Source of the DNA: JAAYRQ01 sp035647235
GTDB lineage: Bacteria > Bacillota > Syntrophomonadia > Syntrophomonadales > Syntrophomonadaceae
Direction of reading: 5' to 3'
Assembly (NCBI GenBank): GCA_964514235.1
Contig: CAZEPV010000009.1
Span: 1-64,000 of the forward strand
Length of the DNA stretch: 64,000 nucleotides
The notes below the pieces were generated by a model. That model was not told the DNA's origin. It did no database searches and was given only the letters and a program-made list of their open reading frames with translations. The translations under genes were made by a program, and so were the position numbers. Shown here piece by piece: positions 1 to 8,015 of the stretch. Every line of letters starts with the position of its first letter. The first letter of the stretch is position 1.

Positions 1-71
1 TGGCTAGTGATGAAGCTTCTTATATAACTGGACAAGTAATTCACTGTGATGGTGGCATATTTAGACCCTAG
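1..71 (+). CDS. C-terminal end of a short-chain dehydrogenase/reductase (partial)
   Basis: Only the last 22 codons are present, read in the frame starting at base 3 and ending with TAG at 69-71. The peptide contains ASDEASYITGQVIHCDGGI, which matches the C-terminal end of classical SDR enzymes of the FabG type (S-x-x-x-x-x-TGQ-x-x-x-x-DGG). These are NAD(P)-dependent oxidoreductases. Substrate cannot be told from this tail. A strong terminator follows 20 bases later. Confidence 0.8.
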   Translation, partial: ASDEASYITGQVIHCDGGIFRP

Positions 72-90
72 ATTTATGAAAACTTATTAA

Positions 91-120
91 GAGGGGGATA
101 GACCTATTCCCCCTCTTTTT
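91..120 (+). terminator. Rho-independent terminator after the SDR gene
   Basis: GAGGGGGATAG and TATTCCCCCTC form a G+C-rich stem around a very short loop and are followed directly by five T. It separates the SDR gene from the LysR gene. Confidence 0.85.
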
Positions 121-222
121 ATGCCCAAGATTAGGTAAACTAAACTTTACTGAAAGGCCTACTTAGCATACCTTTTCAAATATAAATGGATAAATGGACC
201 TACATCATTTCTTCTTAATTAT

Positions 223-230
223 GCTATACT
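223..230 (+). promoter_or_regulatory. Probable extended -10 promoter of the LysR gene
   Basis: TGCTATACT is an extended -10 element (TGnTATAAT type) lying about 70 bases before the LysR start. No good -35 hexamer is seen 17 bases upstream, as is usual for extended -10 promoters. Confidence 0.4.
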
Positions 231-298
231 CAGTTTAGTCATGTAGCTTATCTAATGTGCCTGGCTATAGAAGTAGCCCTAGAAGGAAGTGTTGATTA

Positions 299-1264
299 AT
301 GGATTTCCACCAGCTAAGAATTTTTATCGAAGTTGCTCGCCAAAAAAACTTTTCCAAGGCCGCTGATACTATTTACCTTACCCAGCCTACAGTCAGTAGC
401 CACATTAAGGCTCTGGAGGAAGAAATCGGGGTTTTATTATTTGATCGCACACAACGCGAGTTGCAACTAACTGTTGCAGGAAAAACCCTTTTTCAATATG
501 CCCAGCAACTAATAAGTATAAAAGAGGAGGCTTTTTTCGCTGTACAAGAGGAATACCAGACTATTAAGGGCCATCTAGAGTTAGCTGCCAGTAGTGTCCC
601 AGGTACCTATATCTTACCCCGCCTAATGAAGGATTTTTCAACCAAATATCCTGGAGTAACCTTTGCAGTTACACTTCGTGATTCCAAACAGATTCACGAA
701 AACATCAGAGATTATACCTATAACTTAGGGTTTGTAGGGGAAGCAGTAAAATCCAGTGACTTAGAAGAAATTAAACTACTGCAAGATGACTTAGTATTAG
801 TAACTGCCCCAGGAATAATCTTGCCAGGGGAGAAAGCTAGCACAAAAGAAATGCATACCCCCCAACTATACGAAATCGACCTGCACTCTGGCACGAATTC
901 AGAAAGTTTTTTAAAGCTCCCCTTTATTCTAAGGGAAACAGGTTCAGCCACCCGCCAGGTTTTTGAAAATGCTTTACAGAAATTCTACGGTGATAAGGAG
1001 GCAAATATTAACGTCTTAGCTTATTTGGAGAGTCAGGAAGCTATTAAGGAAGCGGTCAAAAATGGCCTGGGGGTAACTGTAATTTCCCTGTATGCAATTC
1101 GTAGTGAAGTTGAAGCTGCTACCTTGAAAGCCTATAGAATACCTGCTTTGCAAATCAAACGCGACTTCTACTTAATTTACCATAAAAACCGAGTATTTTC
1201 ACCTTTATATAAGGCCTTTCTAAAATATTCTTTGGCATATTTCCAGAAAACATTAGATTTTTAG
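299..1264 (+). CDS. LysR-family regulator linked to selenium metabolism
   Basis: A 321-residue LysR-type transcriptional regulator. Residues 1-60 hold the winged helix-turn-helix (FSKAADTIYLTQPTVSSHIK), and residues about 90-305 the periplasmic-binding-protein-like effector domain. The start ATG follows GAAGGAAG. It is convergent with the selenium operon: its TAG overlaps the selD stop by four bases. LysR regulators of this group (CysL/CbbR-like) recur beside selD, yedE and yedF in Clostridia and are annotated as selenium-metabolism-associated LysR proteins, so control of the neighbouring operon is the likely role; the effector is unknown. This functional link rests on gene neighbourhood, not on a seen binding site. 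Confidence 0.88.
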   Translation: MDFHQLRIFIEVARQKNFSKAADTIYLTQPTVSSHIKALEEEIGVLLFDRTQRELQLTVAGKTLFQYAQQLISIKEEAFFAVQEEYQTIKGHLELAASSVPGTYILPRLMKDFSTKYPGVTFAVTLRDSKQIHENIRDYTYNLGFVGEAVKSSDLEEIKLLQDDLVLVTAPGIILPGEKASTKEMHTPQLYEIDLHSGTNSESFLKLPFILRETGSATRQVFENALQKFYGDKEANINVLAYLESQEAIKEAVKNGLGVTVISLYAIRSEVEAATLKAYRIPALQIKRDFYLIYHKNRVFSPLYKAFLKYSLAYFQKTLDF

Positions 1265-2304
1265 TAGCAATATATTGCCCGACTTGATTTTTTAACAACT
1301 TGCCCAATAATACTGGCTGAAAGAGTATTTCTTTCTTTAAGTTCTTGGAGCAAATAAGGAGCTTTTTCCTCGGGAACGGATATCAACAAACCCCCAGAAG
1401 TTTGGGGATCTGATATAATATCTTTAAGAATAGGCTCTACAGATGGAGCAATCTTAATATACTGCGACAAAAATTCTTGGTTCACATAACAGCCACCCGG
1501 CACTAGTCCCATGGAAGCAAAGGTTTCAGCTTCAGGAATAATCGGAACCTTGGATGTATCAATTCTGATTTCTACATTACTAGCTTGTGCCATTTCGAGA
1601 CAGTGCCCCAAAAGACCAAAACCAGTAATATCAGTACAGGCATTTACACCCACTTTCATCATGGCTTCTGCCCCATTCTTATTAAGAGTAACCATCAAGT
1701 TAGTCAATTGCCTACTAGTCTTTTCATCCAACATATCTGCCTTTAAAGCTGTAGCTAGTATGCCAGTCCCCAATGGTTTAGTGAGTATAAGAAGATCACC
1801 AGGCTGAGCCCCGGCATTGGATAAGAATCTTTCGGGGTGGACAATGCCCGTAACCGATAAACCGTACTTTAATTCGGGATCCTCGATACTATGACCGCCA
1901 ACTATAGTTGCATCAGCCTCATTGACTAGCTCATGCCCCCCTTTAAGTATCAAATGCAAAATTGATTTGTCCATTTCATTAATGGGAAAACAGACAATAT
2001 TCATAGCAGTTAAAGGAATACCACCCATGGCATAAACATCGCTAAGGGCATTGGCAGCGGCAATCCGACCAAAATCATAAGGGTTGTTTACGATAGGGGT
2101 GAAAAAATCCAGAGTCTGCACCAGGGCTATTTCATCAGTTATTTTATATATGCCTGCATCATCTGAAGCATCAATCCCTACCAAAAGATTAGCATCCTTT
2201 TTTAATATTATATCTTCTAGAATGTCTTTTAAGTCCCCTGGACCTATTTTGGCTGCTCAGCCAGCAGCCCGTGCATTTTCGGTTAATTTATAATTATGAG
2301 GCAT
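1261..2304 (-). CDS. selD: Selenide, water dikinase SelD, itself a selenoprotein (in-frame UGA)
   Basis: SelD makes selenophosphate from selenide and ATP, the selenium donor for Sec-tRNA and selenouridine synthesis. An open frame without readthrough would start only at an internal GTG (2184) and lack the catalytic loop. Reading from ATG at 2304, which follows a GGAGG ribosome site, gives 347 residues if UGA at 2257-2259 is read as selenocysteine. The context Ala-Gly-Sec-Ala-Ala-Lys (Sec16, Lys19) lines up with the catalytic Cys17/Lys20 of E. coli SelD. The rest is a full AIRS-type synthetase, including GGHSIEDPELKYG and a GGLLISVP segment near the end. It is the last gene of the yedE-to-selD operon. 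The Sec reading is inferred from frame, family alignment and the hairpin below. Confidence 0.95.
2231..2259 (-). promoter_or_regulatory. Sec UGA codon with SECIS-like hairpin in selD mRNA
   Basis: On the minus strand the UGA (2257-2259) is followed, exactly 11 bases later, by AGGUCC-AGG-GGACUU: six pairs, one of them G-U, closed by a three-base loop. Bacterial SECIS elements place a short stem with a G-containing apical loop at about this distance for SelB binding. A second inverted repeat, GGCTGCT/AGCAGCC at 2251-2269, spans the UGA itself and could form an alternative fold. SelB binding is inferred. Confidence 0.7.
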
Positions 2305-2324
2305 GATTTTTTTACCTCCAATTA

Positions 2325-3182
2325 TCAGTTTTCAAAAACCTGTTTTAGTGCATAAGGAATCTGTTTAATAATATCATATACTTGGGTAGCAGGAGTAGGC
2401 TCAGCCAAGAACCCAGCGATACGGTTTACCTTGGCTGCCTTTGTAGCAGAAGTTACGGTATCAATACCTGCAGCTACAAGTGCTGAAACAATGCCAGTTA
2501 GGGTATCTCCAGTGCCACCTATGGCTTCTAAGACTTCTTCATTAGGTGTGTCAATCTGGGCAAGTATTCCGTCTTGGTTGACCACATAATCAATTACCCC
2601 TTTAACCAGCATGTATTTAGAAGCATTATTATGCTGGTAGGCCTTTCGAATAAGATCAGGCACTCGATTATCTTCATGCAAAATAAAGCCCCGCGTGTAA
2701 AAAGGATGGGGTGCTTTTTCATCAGCTAAATAGGCAAGCTCACCCACATCTGGGGTAAACAAATCAAAAGATGGGGCATCACCACCCATTTTAGCCACAT
2801 ACATAAAGCCCGCATCAGCAATTAAGGTCGGTACTTGGGGCATGGTATTTACAGCGGCCAACAATTCTTTAAACAAAAGCACATCTGGTTGGAAATAGTG
2901 TAATGCCAAAGTTTTGAGGGGTATAGTACGGATCTTGCTTGTTAAGTACTTATAAAGTTTTTCGCACCCCCTGCCATCACCGATGTCCCCAACTAAATAG
3001 GCTGTGGGCTTAGCTTTCCCCATATAATTTAGGGTTGCAACTGCGGCTGCAATCATAGCTGGAGTACCCCGATTTACTGGAATAAGTTTTTCCCCTAAAA
3101 GTAAGTTTTCCCCTTTTAAAGAAACTTCATCATAAACAAGCGGGAAATCCTTTTGGGGAATTGTCCCCACTATGCCGAGCAT
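2325..3182 (-). CDS. Ribokinase-fold protein (NAD(P)HX dehydratase/carbohydrate kinase-like) of the selenium operon
   Basis: A 285-residue protein with the fold of the NNRD/carb_kinase branch of the ribokinase superfamily. The C-terminal GGTGDTLTG (residues 222-230) carries the anion-hole and catalytic Asp (GxGD) signature, and TPDVGELAYLA around 143-153 resembles the nucleotide-side segment TPNxxE of the family. The N-terminal part is unlike stand-alone dehydratases. Its ATG (behind GGTGGTG) overlaps the DUF3343-like gene by 13 bases, so the two are translationally coupled; selD starts 20 bases downstream. The substrate is unknown. Because it is locked between selD and the DUF3343-like gene, a role in handling a selenium intermediate is plausible but only inferred. 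Confidence 0.75.
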   Translation of the reverse strand: MLGIVGTIPQKDFPLVYDEVSLKGENLLLGEKLIPVNRGTPAMIAAAVATLNYMGKAKPTAYLVGDIGDGRGCEKLYKYLTSKIRTIPLKTLALHYFQPDVLLFKELLAAVNTMPQVPTLIADAGFMYVAKMGGDAPSFDLFTPDVGELAYLADEKAPHPFYTRGFILHEDNRVPDLIRKAYQHNNASKYMLVKGVIDYVVNQDGILAQIDTPNEEVLEAIGGTGDTLTGIVSALVAAGIDTVTSATKAAKVNRIAGFLAEPTPATQVYDIIKQIPYALKQVFEN

Positions 3183-3712
3183 AGCTTCACCACCCGATCA
3201 TAAGCAATTTGCAAAGCATAAGCACAAAGAGTGTGCCCTATATCTAAAGGCTGAGGGCTAACGTCTAAATGTTTATTTACCATTTCCTCAGCTAAATAAG
3301 GAACATCTGGACAACCCCCACCAGAAACATTAACAATTAGCTGGCTGTCTCTATCAATAACAATTTTCATATTTGCTGCCCGAACCATAAGGTATTTTCC
3401 GTATTCCTTTTCATGTAAAAGGTCAACTGGCTCCAACAAAGGACTGTTGACTGGTACAACTTGGGCCGGTTTTATCTTAACTTCGGATAGCTTTCTAATT
3501 ATGAATAATTCCTCTATAAGTGGAAATTCTATCACCAAATCACAACCACTTCGTATTTCTGGAGGTGGGCCTTTTACCTCTATCTTTAGACCTGCAAGTT
3601 CCAAGGTCTTTTTTGCCCTAATAACCTCGGTAGTGTTCTCAAAAACCAATATGCCCCGTTCTATATTTTGTATATTGGGCTTGGCCCGCTTTTTCCGCAA
3701 AAGATTCCTCAT
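3170..3712 (-). CDS. DUF3343-like putative Se/S carrier protein
   Basis: 180 residues. Residues about 18-85 resemble DUF3343 (ILVFENTTEVIRAKKTLE, then a GPPPEIRSGC segment with Cys57), a family proposed to carry sulfur or selenium. The C-terminal half is an added domain with a Gly-rich SGGGCPDVPYLAEE stretch (Cys134) and Cys163, giving conserved-looking thiols. No signal peptide or membrane segment is seen, so it is cytoplasmic. The ATG follows AAAGGGATAAAAT. It sits between the TusA/YedF-like gene and the kinase-like gene in one tight operon. DUF3343 is usually a free protein of about 80-90 residues; the fusion to the second domain is notable. Biochemical role is not established. Confidence 0.7.
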   Translation of the reverse strand: MRNLLRKKRAKPNIQNIERGILVFENTTEVIRAKKTLELAGLKIEVKGPPPEIRSGCDLVIEFPLIEELFIIRKLSEVKIKPAQVVPVNSPLLEPVDLLHEKEYGKYLMVRAANMKIVIDRDSQLIVNVSGGGCPDVPYLAEEMVNKHLDVSPQPLDIGHTLCAYALQIAYDRVVKLCSA

Positions 3713-3715
3713 ATT

Positions 3716-3934
3716 TTATCCCTTTCTTATGGTAATCCTATAATCGCTATCCTCCGACAGTATTTCTACAAGTTCCCAACCTTTGGATTTGGAAGCACGG
3801 CTTACATTCTCTTTGGCTGTATCGGTGTCTACCATAATTACAATATCACCTTTTTTAAGCTTTTTTATTTTGTTTAAGGTCATAATTACTGGTTGAGGAC
3901 ATGAAAATCCTCTAGCATCAACAATATTATCCAT
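3716..3934 (-). CDS. yedF: TusA/YedF-like sulfurtransferase-type selenium protein
   Basis: A 72-residue TusA-fold protein with the family motif CPxP (Cys12-Pro-Gln-Pro15) in DARGFSCPQPVIMTLNKI. In TusA/SirA/YedF proteins this Cys carries a persulfide or perselenide. Selenium-associated YedF proteins often carry an extra C-terminal DsrE-like domain; here only the N-terminal TusA part is present. The start follows AGGGGGAGTTTAATA. It lies two bases from yedE and four from the DUF3343-like gene, which supports delivery of imported selenium to the downstream enzymes. That delivery role is inferred from context. Confidence 0.85.
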   Translation of the reverse strand: MDNIVDARGFSCPQPVIMTLNKIKKLKKGDIVIMVDTDTAKENVSRASKSKGWELVEILSEDSDYRITIRKG

Positions 3935-3936
3935 TA

Positions 3937-5031
3937 TTAAACTCCCCCTAAAATTCCTTCACGCATGGAAAAACCGATAAGCAAACATACTACAAATCCA
4001 ATCACTAGTGCAATTATTCCCGCTGATGTAACCCCAGCAGCAGAGCTAGCTAGACCGAAATTATGGGCAAAAGCAGCACCTATCACCATACCTAACACAA
4101 ATACGGCTGCATCACCATCGCCTTCCCCGGATAAAAATAGTTGGCGTCCAGGACAACCACCAGCTAAGGTAAAGGCAAGTCCTGAAAGAGCCATACCCGC
4201 GAAATTCCAAAAGTGCATAGTATGGGCTACAGATTGTCCTACAAAGCCTGGATTAAATTGATTAATTAACAAATTGGTAAGAAAAGCAGCTATAAGCAAA
4301 CCGACAATACCAGTAAATAAATGCGCCTGTCTAAATAGGATTAAGTCCCTTATAGCACCCATAGTACAAAAGCGACTCCTTTGAGCTAAAAATCCTATTA
4401 AAAGTCCAATTCCTATGGAAATCATAAGTGGTGCATGCATAGAACCTGGACCCTCTACACTATAGAAAAGCACGCCACTTTGGGCTTGACCTGCAATAAA
4501 TGGATTGAAAATGATTAAAAGCAAAAGGCCAAGCATAATTATAGGAAAGATTAAGCCCGCAGCTTTGTAGGACTTATGGCTGGGCCCCAAATTATAACCA
4601 TTACTAAGGAATCTTGTGCCAATCCAAACACCCACAACCAGTCCTAGTATCCCTAATATAGCATTCCAGTCGCCACCTGCTAAACGAAGCACGGCTCTCC
4701 AGGGACAACCCAAAAATATAAGGGCCCCAATCATAGCAAAAGCACCTAAAACAAATCTGACTATTGGTGCAGAGCCTAAGCGTGGTTTAAATTCCTTGAA
4801 AGCAAATGCTGCTACAAAGGAACCTAAGACAAAACCAATGATTTCTGGCCTTAAATACTGTACAACTGGAGCCCTATGTAAACCCAATGCCCCAGTTATA
4901 TCACGCACAAAACAAGCTACACAAATACCCATATTGGCTGGATTACCCCAAAACTGTAGCAATGATGCTAAAATGCCGATTAGAGCCCCAACCCCTATAA
5001 TGCCCCATCTAGTTGCCAATACATTCCTCAT
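3937..5031 (-). CDS. yedE: Selenium-associated YeeE/YedE-family membrane transporter
   Basis: A 364-residue polytopic membrane protein with about ten hydrophobic segments arranged as two YeeE/YedE repeats. Each repeat has a conserved Cys motif: FLGCPWRAVLRLAGGDWN in the first and LAGGCPGRQLFLSGEGDGD in the second, with further Cys pairs near the N-terminus (GICVACF). In the family, such cysteines line the thiosulfate path of YeeE. Members next to yedF and selD are annotated as selenium metabolism YedE/FdhT and are thought to import a selenium compound. The chosen ATG is nine bases after AGGTGGGG; a GTG 15 bases upstream lies inside that site. It is the first gene of the selenium operon. Confidence 0.88.
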   Translation of the reverse strand: MRNVLATRWGIIGVGALIGILASLLQFWGNPANMGICVACFVRDITGALGLHRAPVVQYLRPEIIGFVLGSFVAAFAFKEFKPRLGSAPIVRFVLGAFAMIGALIFLGCPWRAVLRLAGGDWNAILGILGLVVGVWIGTRFLSNGYNLGPSHKSYKAAGLIFPIIMLGLLLLIIFNPFIAGQAQSGVLFYSVEGPGSMHAPLMISIGIGLLIGFLAQRSRFCTMGAIRDLILFRQAHLFTGIVGLLIAAFLTNLLINQFNPGFVGQSVAHTMHFWNFAGMALSGLAFTLAGGCPGRQLFLSGEGDGDAAVFVLGMVIGAAFAHNFGLASSAAGVTSAGIIALVIGFVVCLLIGFSMREGILGGV

Positions 5032-5213
5032 AAATATAATCCCCACCTATAAAAATTTTGTATACTATGAATTAAATAACAGTATAATCCAACATCTTGT
5101 ATAGGGGAAATAGATTTTTTCTGGATAAAAATTTATTTTAATTGGTTTTTCCTATAGTTAAAAAATTATTCATGCTAGCCTTGAATGCTTAAGTAGATTT
5201 ATCCGAATAAAAG

Positions 5214-5250
5214 ACCCCCGAAATTAGACTTTCTTTCTAACTTCAGGGGT
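5214..5250 (-). terminator. Inverted repeat, likely terminator of the 5322-6263 gene
   Basis: ACCCCTGAAGTTAGAAAG pairs imperfectly with CTAATTTCGGGGGT on the minus strand, with a T-rich stretch (CTTTTATTC) after it. It lies between the end of the unknown gene at 5322 and the yedE promoter region. Nothing else is recognised between 5032 and 5321. Confidence 0.55.
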
Positions 5251-5321
5251 AGACGAGCTGGATTTATTCCAAAGCAACATTTTAATTATTTTTGCATTTT
5301 AATAGTTCCATTTATTTGACT

Positions 5322-6263
5322 TTACACATCCTCAATTTTTTTAGTAAGCAGAATTTCCTTTCTCTTTCTTACCATTTCATCATATTTAAAATAATATCTT
5401 TTTTTATTATAATATCTGTTAAAGGTAGTAACATATTGTTTTGAATCAAAATATCTTTTTAACCGATTAGAAACTGAATGGATCTGCTCCCCAGGATCAT
5501 ATACTGCAGGGGTACCTTTATGATAATCTATAATGGTTCCCGTAATTACCCCCCAGGAAATATCAGCTAGTGAATATCTCCTAAGATCCCGCACGGCTGC
5601 CCTAAGTATGGCCTCCTGAATTGGGTCAAAAAATTGAAATTCTTTAGAATACATTATAGCACCATGCATATGATTGGGAATATCTAAAAAACCGTCTTTA
5701 AAGACTTGTCGCGATATGTCCCGCAGGAGTTGAAAACAATATTTAAGTATGCCTAGACCCGGGGTAGTTTGACCTGGCAATTGTGGTCTACTACCATCAA
5801 AAACCGCCCGTGGGTTTTTGGCTGACAACCATTCAATAAGAATCATATTGTAGGGTTCAATCCTAGTTCCTTCCTCAAAAAAGCGCTCATGGGGAATAAA
5901 GGTATGTTCACTAACCCTGAGGTCAATAAGCTGGTTTTCTATAGTTTTATCCTTCCAGTAGAGTTTAAAATAGTTTATGTAGTTTGCGTCTCGGTCAATA
6001 TCAATATCAATATCGGAAAAACCCATAGATTCAAGATGCTTTAATAGTCCAATAGATTCAATAACACTAAATATCTCTTCCTTTGAAAACCTCCCCATGA
6101 ATTTCGTTTGGGCAGAACTCTGAAAATTATCAAATGCACTACTTAAATCAATTTGACTAAAATCAAATTCGAAGGAATCAGAAAGACTAAATGTATCTGT
6201 AATGCTGGGATTAACCCTTCTAAAGCTTTTTAATCTATTTGCCTTGCTTCTTCTTGGTGCCAA
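5322..6263 (-). CDS. Unknown protein, 313 residues
   Basis: I do not recognise the family. The best start is TTG at 6263, seven bases after AAAGGAG; in-frame ATGs at 6284 and 6314 give a longer form, of which 6284 has a weaker GGAAGG site. The protein is soluble, rich in aromatic and charged residues, with an acidic repeat-like DIDIDIDRD stretch, a conserved-looking HMHGAIMYSKEFQFF segment and a basic Tyr-rich C-terminus (YYNKKRYYFKYDEM). No signal peptide, membrane segment or catalytic signature is evident. It is a single-gene unit, divergent from smpB and closed by an inverted repeat at 5214-5250. Confidence 0.65.
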   Translation of the reverse strand: MAPRRSKANRLKSFRRVNPSITDTFSLSDSFEFDFSQIDLSSAFDNFQSSAQTKFMGRFSKEEIFSVIESIGLLKHLESMGFSDIDIDIDRDANYINYFKLYWKDKTIENQLIDLRVSEHTFIPHERFFEEGTRIEPYNMILIEWLSAKNPRAVFDGSRPQLPGQTTPGLGILKYCFQLLRDISRQVFKDGFLDIPNHMHGAIMYSKEFQFFDPIQEAILRAAVRDLRRYSLADISWGVITGTIIDYHKGTPAVYDPGEQIHSVSNRLKRYFDSKQYVTTFNRYYNKKRYYFKYDEMVRKRKEILLTKKIEDV

Positions 6264-6435
6264 TGGAATACTCCTTTCAGTCATAAATAAAATGACCTTC
6301 CAACCCCAAATCATAAAAACATAAACCTATTAATAGTCTATCCTACTTGCCAAAGTATTGTTAGTAAAAAAGTATCTTTATAAAGCATGAATATAAAATC
6401 CTAGATTTCTCCACATAATCCACACTATCCCCTTC

Positions 6436-6464
6436 TTGACTAGATTCCAAAAACCAAGTATAAT
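6436..6464 (+). promoter_or_regulatory. Sigma-A promoter of smpB
   Basis: TTGACT, a 17-base spacer, then TATAAT: close to the ideal vegetative promoter. It lies about 100 bases before smpB and reads away from the 5322-6263 gene. The 302-base stretch 6264-6565 holds this promoter and an AT-rich leader; no other gene is seen in it. Confidence 0.8.
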
Positions 6465-6565
6465 AAGTAACGAAGCGAACGCTATAATAACCCTGGCCTG
6501 CTAATAATAATATTAGTCATAAAAGGCGAGGGATTTATTTTCTTTTATTATAATGAGGTGCAATT

Positions 6566-7033
6566 ATGGCTAAAAAGGGTATTAAGCCTGTAGTAAGTAA
6601 TCGCCGAGCTAGATATAATTACCATATAAAAGATGTCTACGAAGCTGGTATAGTCTTAAAAGGAACTGAGGTAAAATCACTGCGCATGGGCAAGGGTAAT
6701 CTACAGGATGCTTTTGCTGTTGTGAGAGATGGTGAAGTATGGTTGAATAATTTTCATATTAGTCCATATGATAAGGGTAACCGTTTTAATCATGATCCGG
6801 TAAGACCTCGAAAGCTCTTGTTACACCGCAGGGAAATTAACCGATTGCTGGGTTTGCAACAGGAAAAAGGCTATACTTTGATACCTTTACAAATATATTT
6901 TAAAAATAGTTTAGCCAAAGTTGAATTGGCCGTAGCAGTAGGTAAAAAACTTTATGATAAAAGGGAAGATATAGCTAAACGCGATGCTAAAAGGGATATG
7001 GAAAGGGCTTTTAAAGAAAAAACTTTAACTTAA
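6566..7033 (+). CDS. smpB: SsrA-binding protein SmpB
   Basis: 155 residues, the usual length. SmpB binds tmRNA and places its alanyl end in the ribosome during trans-translation. Family motifs are plain: NRRARYNYHIKDVYEAGIVLKGTEVKSLR at the N-terminus (OB-fold and the GTEVKSLR loop), LHRREINRLLG in the middle, and a basic tail with KLYDKREDIAKRDAKRDMERA. The start ATG follows GAGGTG. Its partner RNA gene ssrA begins about 50 bases downstream, so both partners are encoded together. Confidence 0.97.
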   Translation: MAKKGIKPVVSNRRARYNYHIKDVYEAGIVLKGTEVKSLRMGKGNLQDAFAVVRDGEVWLNNFHISPYDKGNRFNHDPVRPRKLLLHRREINRLLGLQQEKGYTLIPLQIYFKNSLAKVELAVAVGKKLYDKREDIAKRDAKRDMERAFKEKTLT

Positions 7034-7051
7034 TAGCAACTATCTCAAAAC

Positions 7052-7079
7052 CTGATTAAATCTAGTATGCAGTTATAAA
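7052..7079 (+). promoter_or_regulatory. Possible own promoter of ssrA
   Basis: TATAAA at 7074-7079 sits six bases before the mature 5' end of tmRNA; the -35 region (CTGATT near 7052) is weak. Readthrough from smpB is equally possible. Confidence 0.35.
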
Positions 7080-7084
7080 TATAT

Positions 7085-7437
7085 GGGGGCGTACTGGTTT
7101 CGACGGGGGAAAAGATGGGTTGAGTAGCGAGCCGAGTTGTCGCCAGCTCGTTAAAAAGGTGAAAACATTAAATTAACTGCAGAAGATAATTTTGCACTAG
7201 CAGCGTAAAGCTGCTCGTCCGGCTAAGTAACCTCGTGGCTTAGTGCAGGGCGTCACATAGCGAGGGTACCCTAAGGTCTTCTTTCTCGAGGGGCTTTAAG
7301 GGGAAATTTATCGAGGATAGCCTTAAACAGCCAGTTCATGGGCGGTGGTTAGGCGAAATTCAAAACATGGACTGCGCTCGGAGAGACTCTGCTGGTCTTT
7401 CTTTCGGACGGGAGTTCGACTCTCCCCGCCTCCACCA
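7085..7437 (+). ncRNA. ssrA: Transfer-messenger RNA (tmRNA)
   Basis: The 5' end GGGGGCGTACTGGTTTCGAC and the 3' end GGAGTTCGACTCTCC...CCACCA form the tRNA-Ala-like acceptor stem and T arm of a one-piece tmRNA. The CCA end is encoded (7435-7437). The resume codon is GCA at 7179, preceded by TTAACT, and the tag reads AEDNFALAA before TAA at 7206-7208. The ALAA end is the standard ClpXP degron. The remaining length carries the pseudoknots. tmRNA rescues stalled ribosomes and tags the unfinished peptide. Confidence 0.97.
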
Positions 7438-7512
7438 TTATTATGCAAAAATTGTAAAATTAATAAAATTGTGATTATCAATAGGTTTATGAAATGTTTA
7501 TCTTATTATTAA

Positions 7513-7553
7513 TAAAGCCTGCGGGGATATAAAAACCCCTGCGGGCTTTTTTG
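7513..7553 (+). terminator. Terminator of ssrA
   Basis: AAAGCCTGCGGGG and CCCCTGCGGGCTTT pair (with one or two wobble positions) around an AT-rich loop, followed by a T run. It is 75 bases past the tmRNA end. Confidence 0.85.
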
Positions 7554-7949
7554 TATGTTAGGCAAGTGTGGATAATAGTAAAAGAACAGGAAGATAGACA
7601 TGATATGATACCCCCAAAGTAGACACTTTAATTAATTAAAATTAGGAAGGTAAAAAAATACCCAAACAATTTACGAAACGATTTGGGAAAGATGCCTTAC
7701 TTTGGGCCTTTGTTTTTCAATAAGATCTTTAACTGGTTTTTATTGTTTTCTCCGTAGTATATAATATTCCAATTCATAAATAAATTAAGGGTGTATTTTA
7801 ATGGGTGTCCTATGCACTGCTTATACTAACCCCAAAATAGCCCGCTTAAGTGGACGGAGTGACTCTCCATCCAACCCCTTTTAGACAGACCAATATTTAC
7901 AAAAAAGAATGATAGTAACCCTACCCAAAAGAATTAATGTAAAGTAGGC
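7554..7949 (+). other. Non-coding stretch between ssrA and the XRE gene; possible decayed insertion sequence
   Basis: No convincing gene lies between the ssrA terminator and the XRE promoter. At about 7605-7723, a TGATACCCCCAAAGTAGACA-like end, an AATTAATTAAAATTAGGAAGG leader and a 22-codon open frame (PKQFTKRFGKDALLWAFVFQ) are arranged as at the left end of an IS3-family element, but nothing further of a transposase is recognisable. A hairpin GGACGGAG/CTCCATCC at 7852-7871 followed by CCCCTTTT may be an old terminator. Confidence 0.25.
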
Positions 7950-7978
7950 TTGACAATTTAATTGTAAATACTTATATT
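7950..7978 (+). promoter_or_regulatory. Sigma-A promoter of the XRE-DUF2178 operon
   Basis: TTGACA (7950-7955), 17 bases, TATATT (7973-7978). This is a strong consensus promoter whose start point would fall inside the palindrome at 7981-8000. Confidence 0.8.
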
Positions 7979-7980
7979 TT

Positions 7981-8000
7981 AAGTAAAGCTAGCTTTACTT
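7981..8000 (+). promoter_or_regulatory. Perfect 20-bp palindrome at the transcription start, probable operator
   Basis: AAGTAAAGCTAGCTTTACTT is its own reverse complement over all 20 bases and covers the predicted +1 of the XRE gene. A site here would block the promoter, so autorepression by the XRE protein as a dimer is likely. Binding is inferred. Confidence 0.65.
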
Positions 8001-8015
8001 TTAGGTGGTGTTATA

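Noticed and set aside
1261..2184. selD starting at the internal GTG of codon 41
   Set aside because: This form would lack the catalytic loop and has no ribosome site, whereas the UGA-containing form has both.
4616..5104. Long plus-strand frames antisense to yedE, hppA, uvrA, uvrB and others
   Set aside because: They are mirror frames of well-supported genes, with no ribosome sites and low-complexity Pro/Ser/Ala-rich products.
7605..7723. IS3-family left end with orfA start
   Set aside because: Only the terminal-like sequence and 22 codons look similar; no transposase motif follows and no right end or target duplication was found. Kept as a weak possibility, not annotated as a mobile element.
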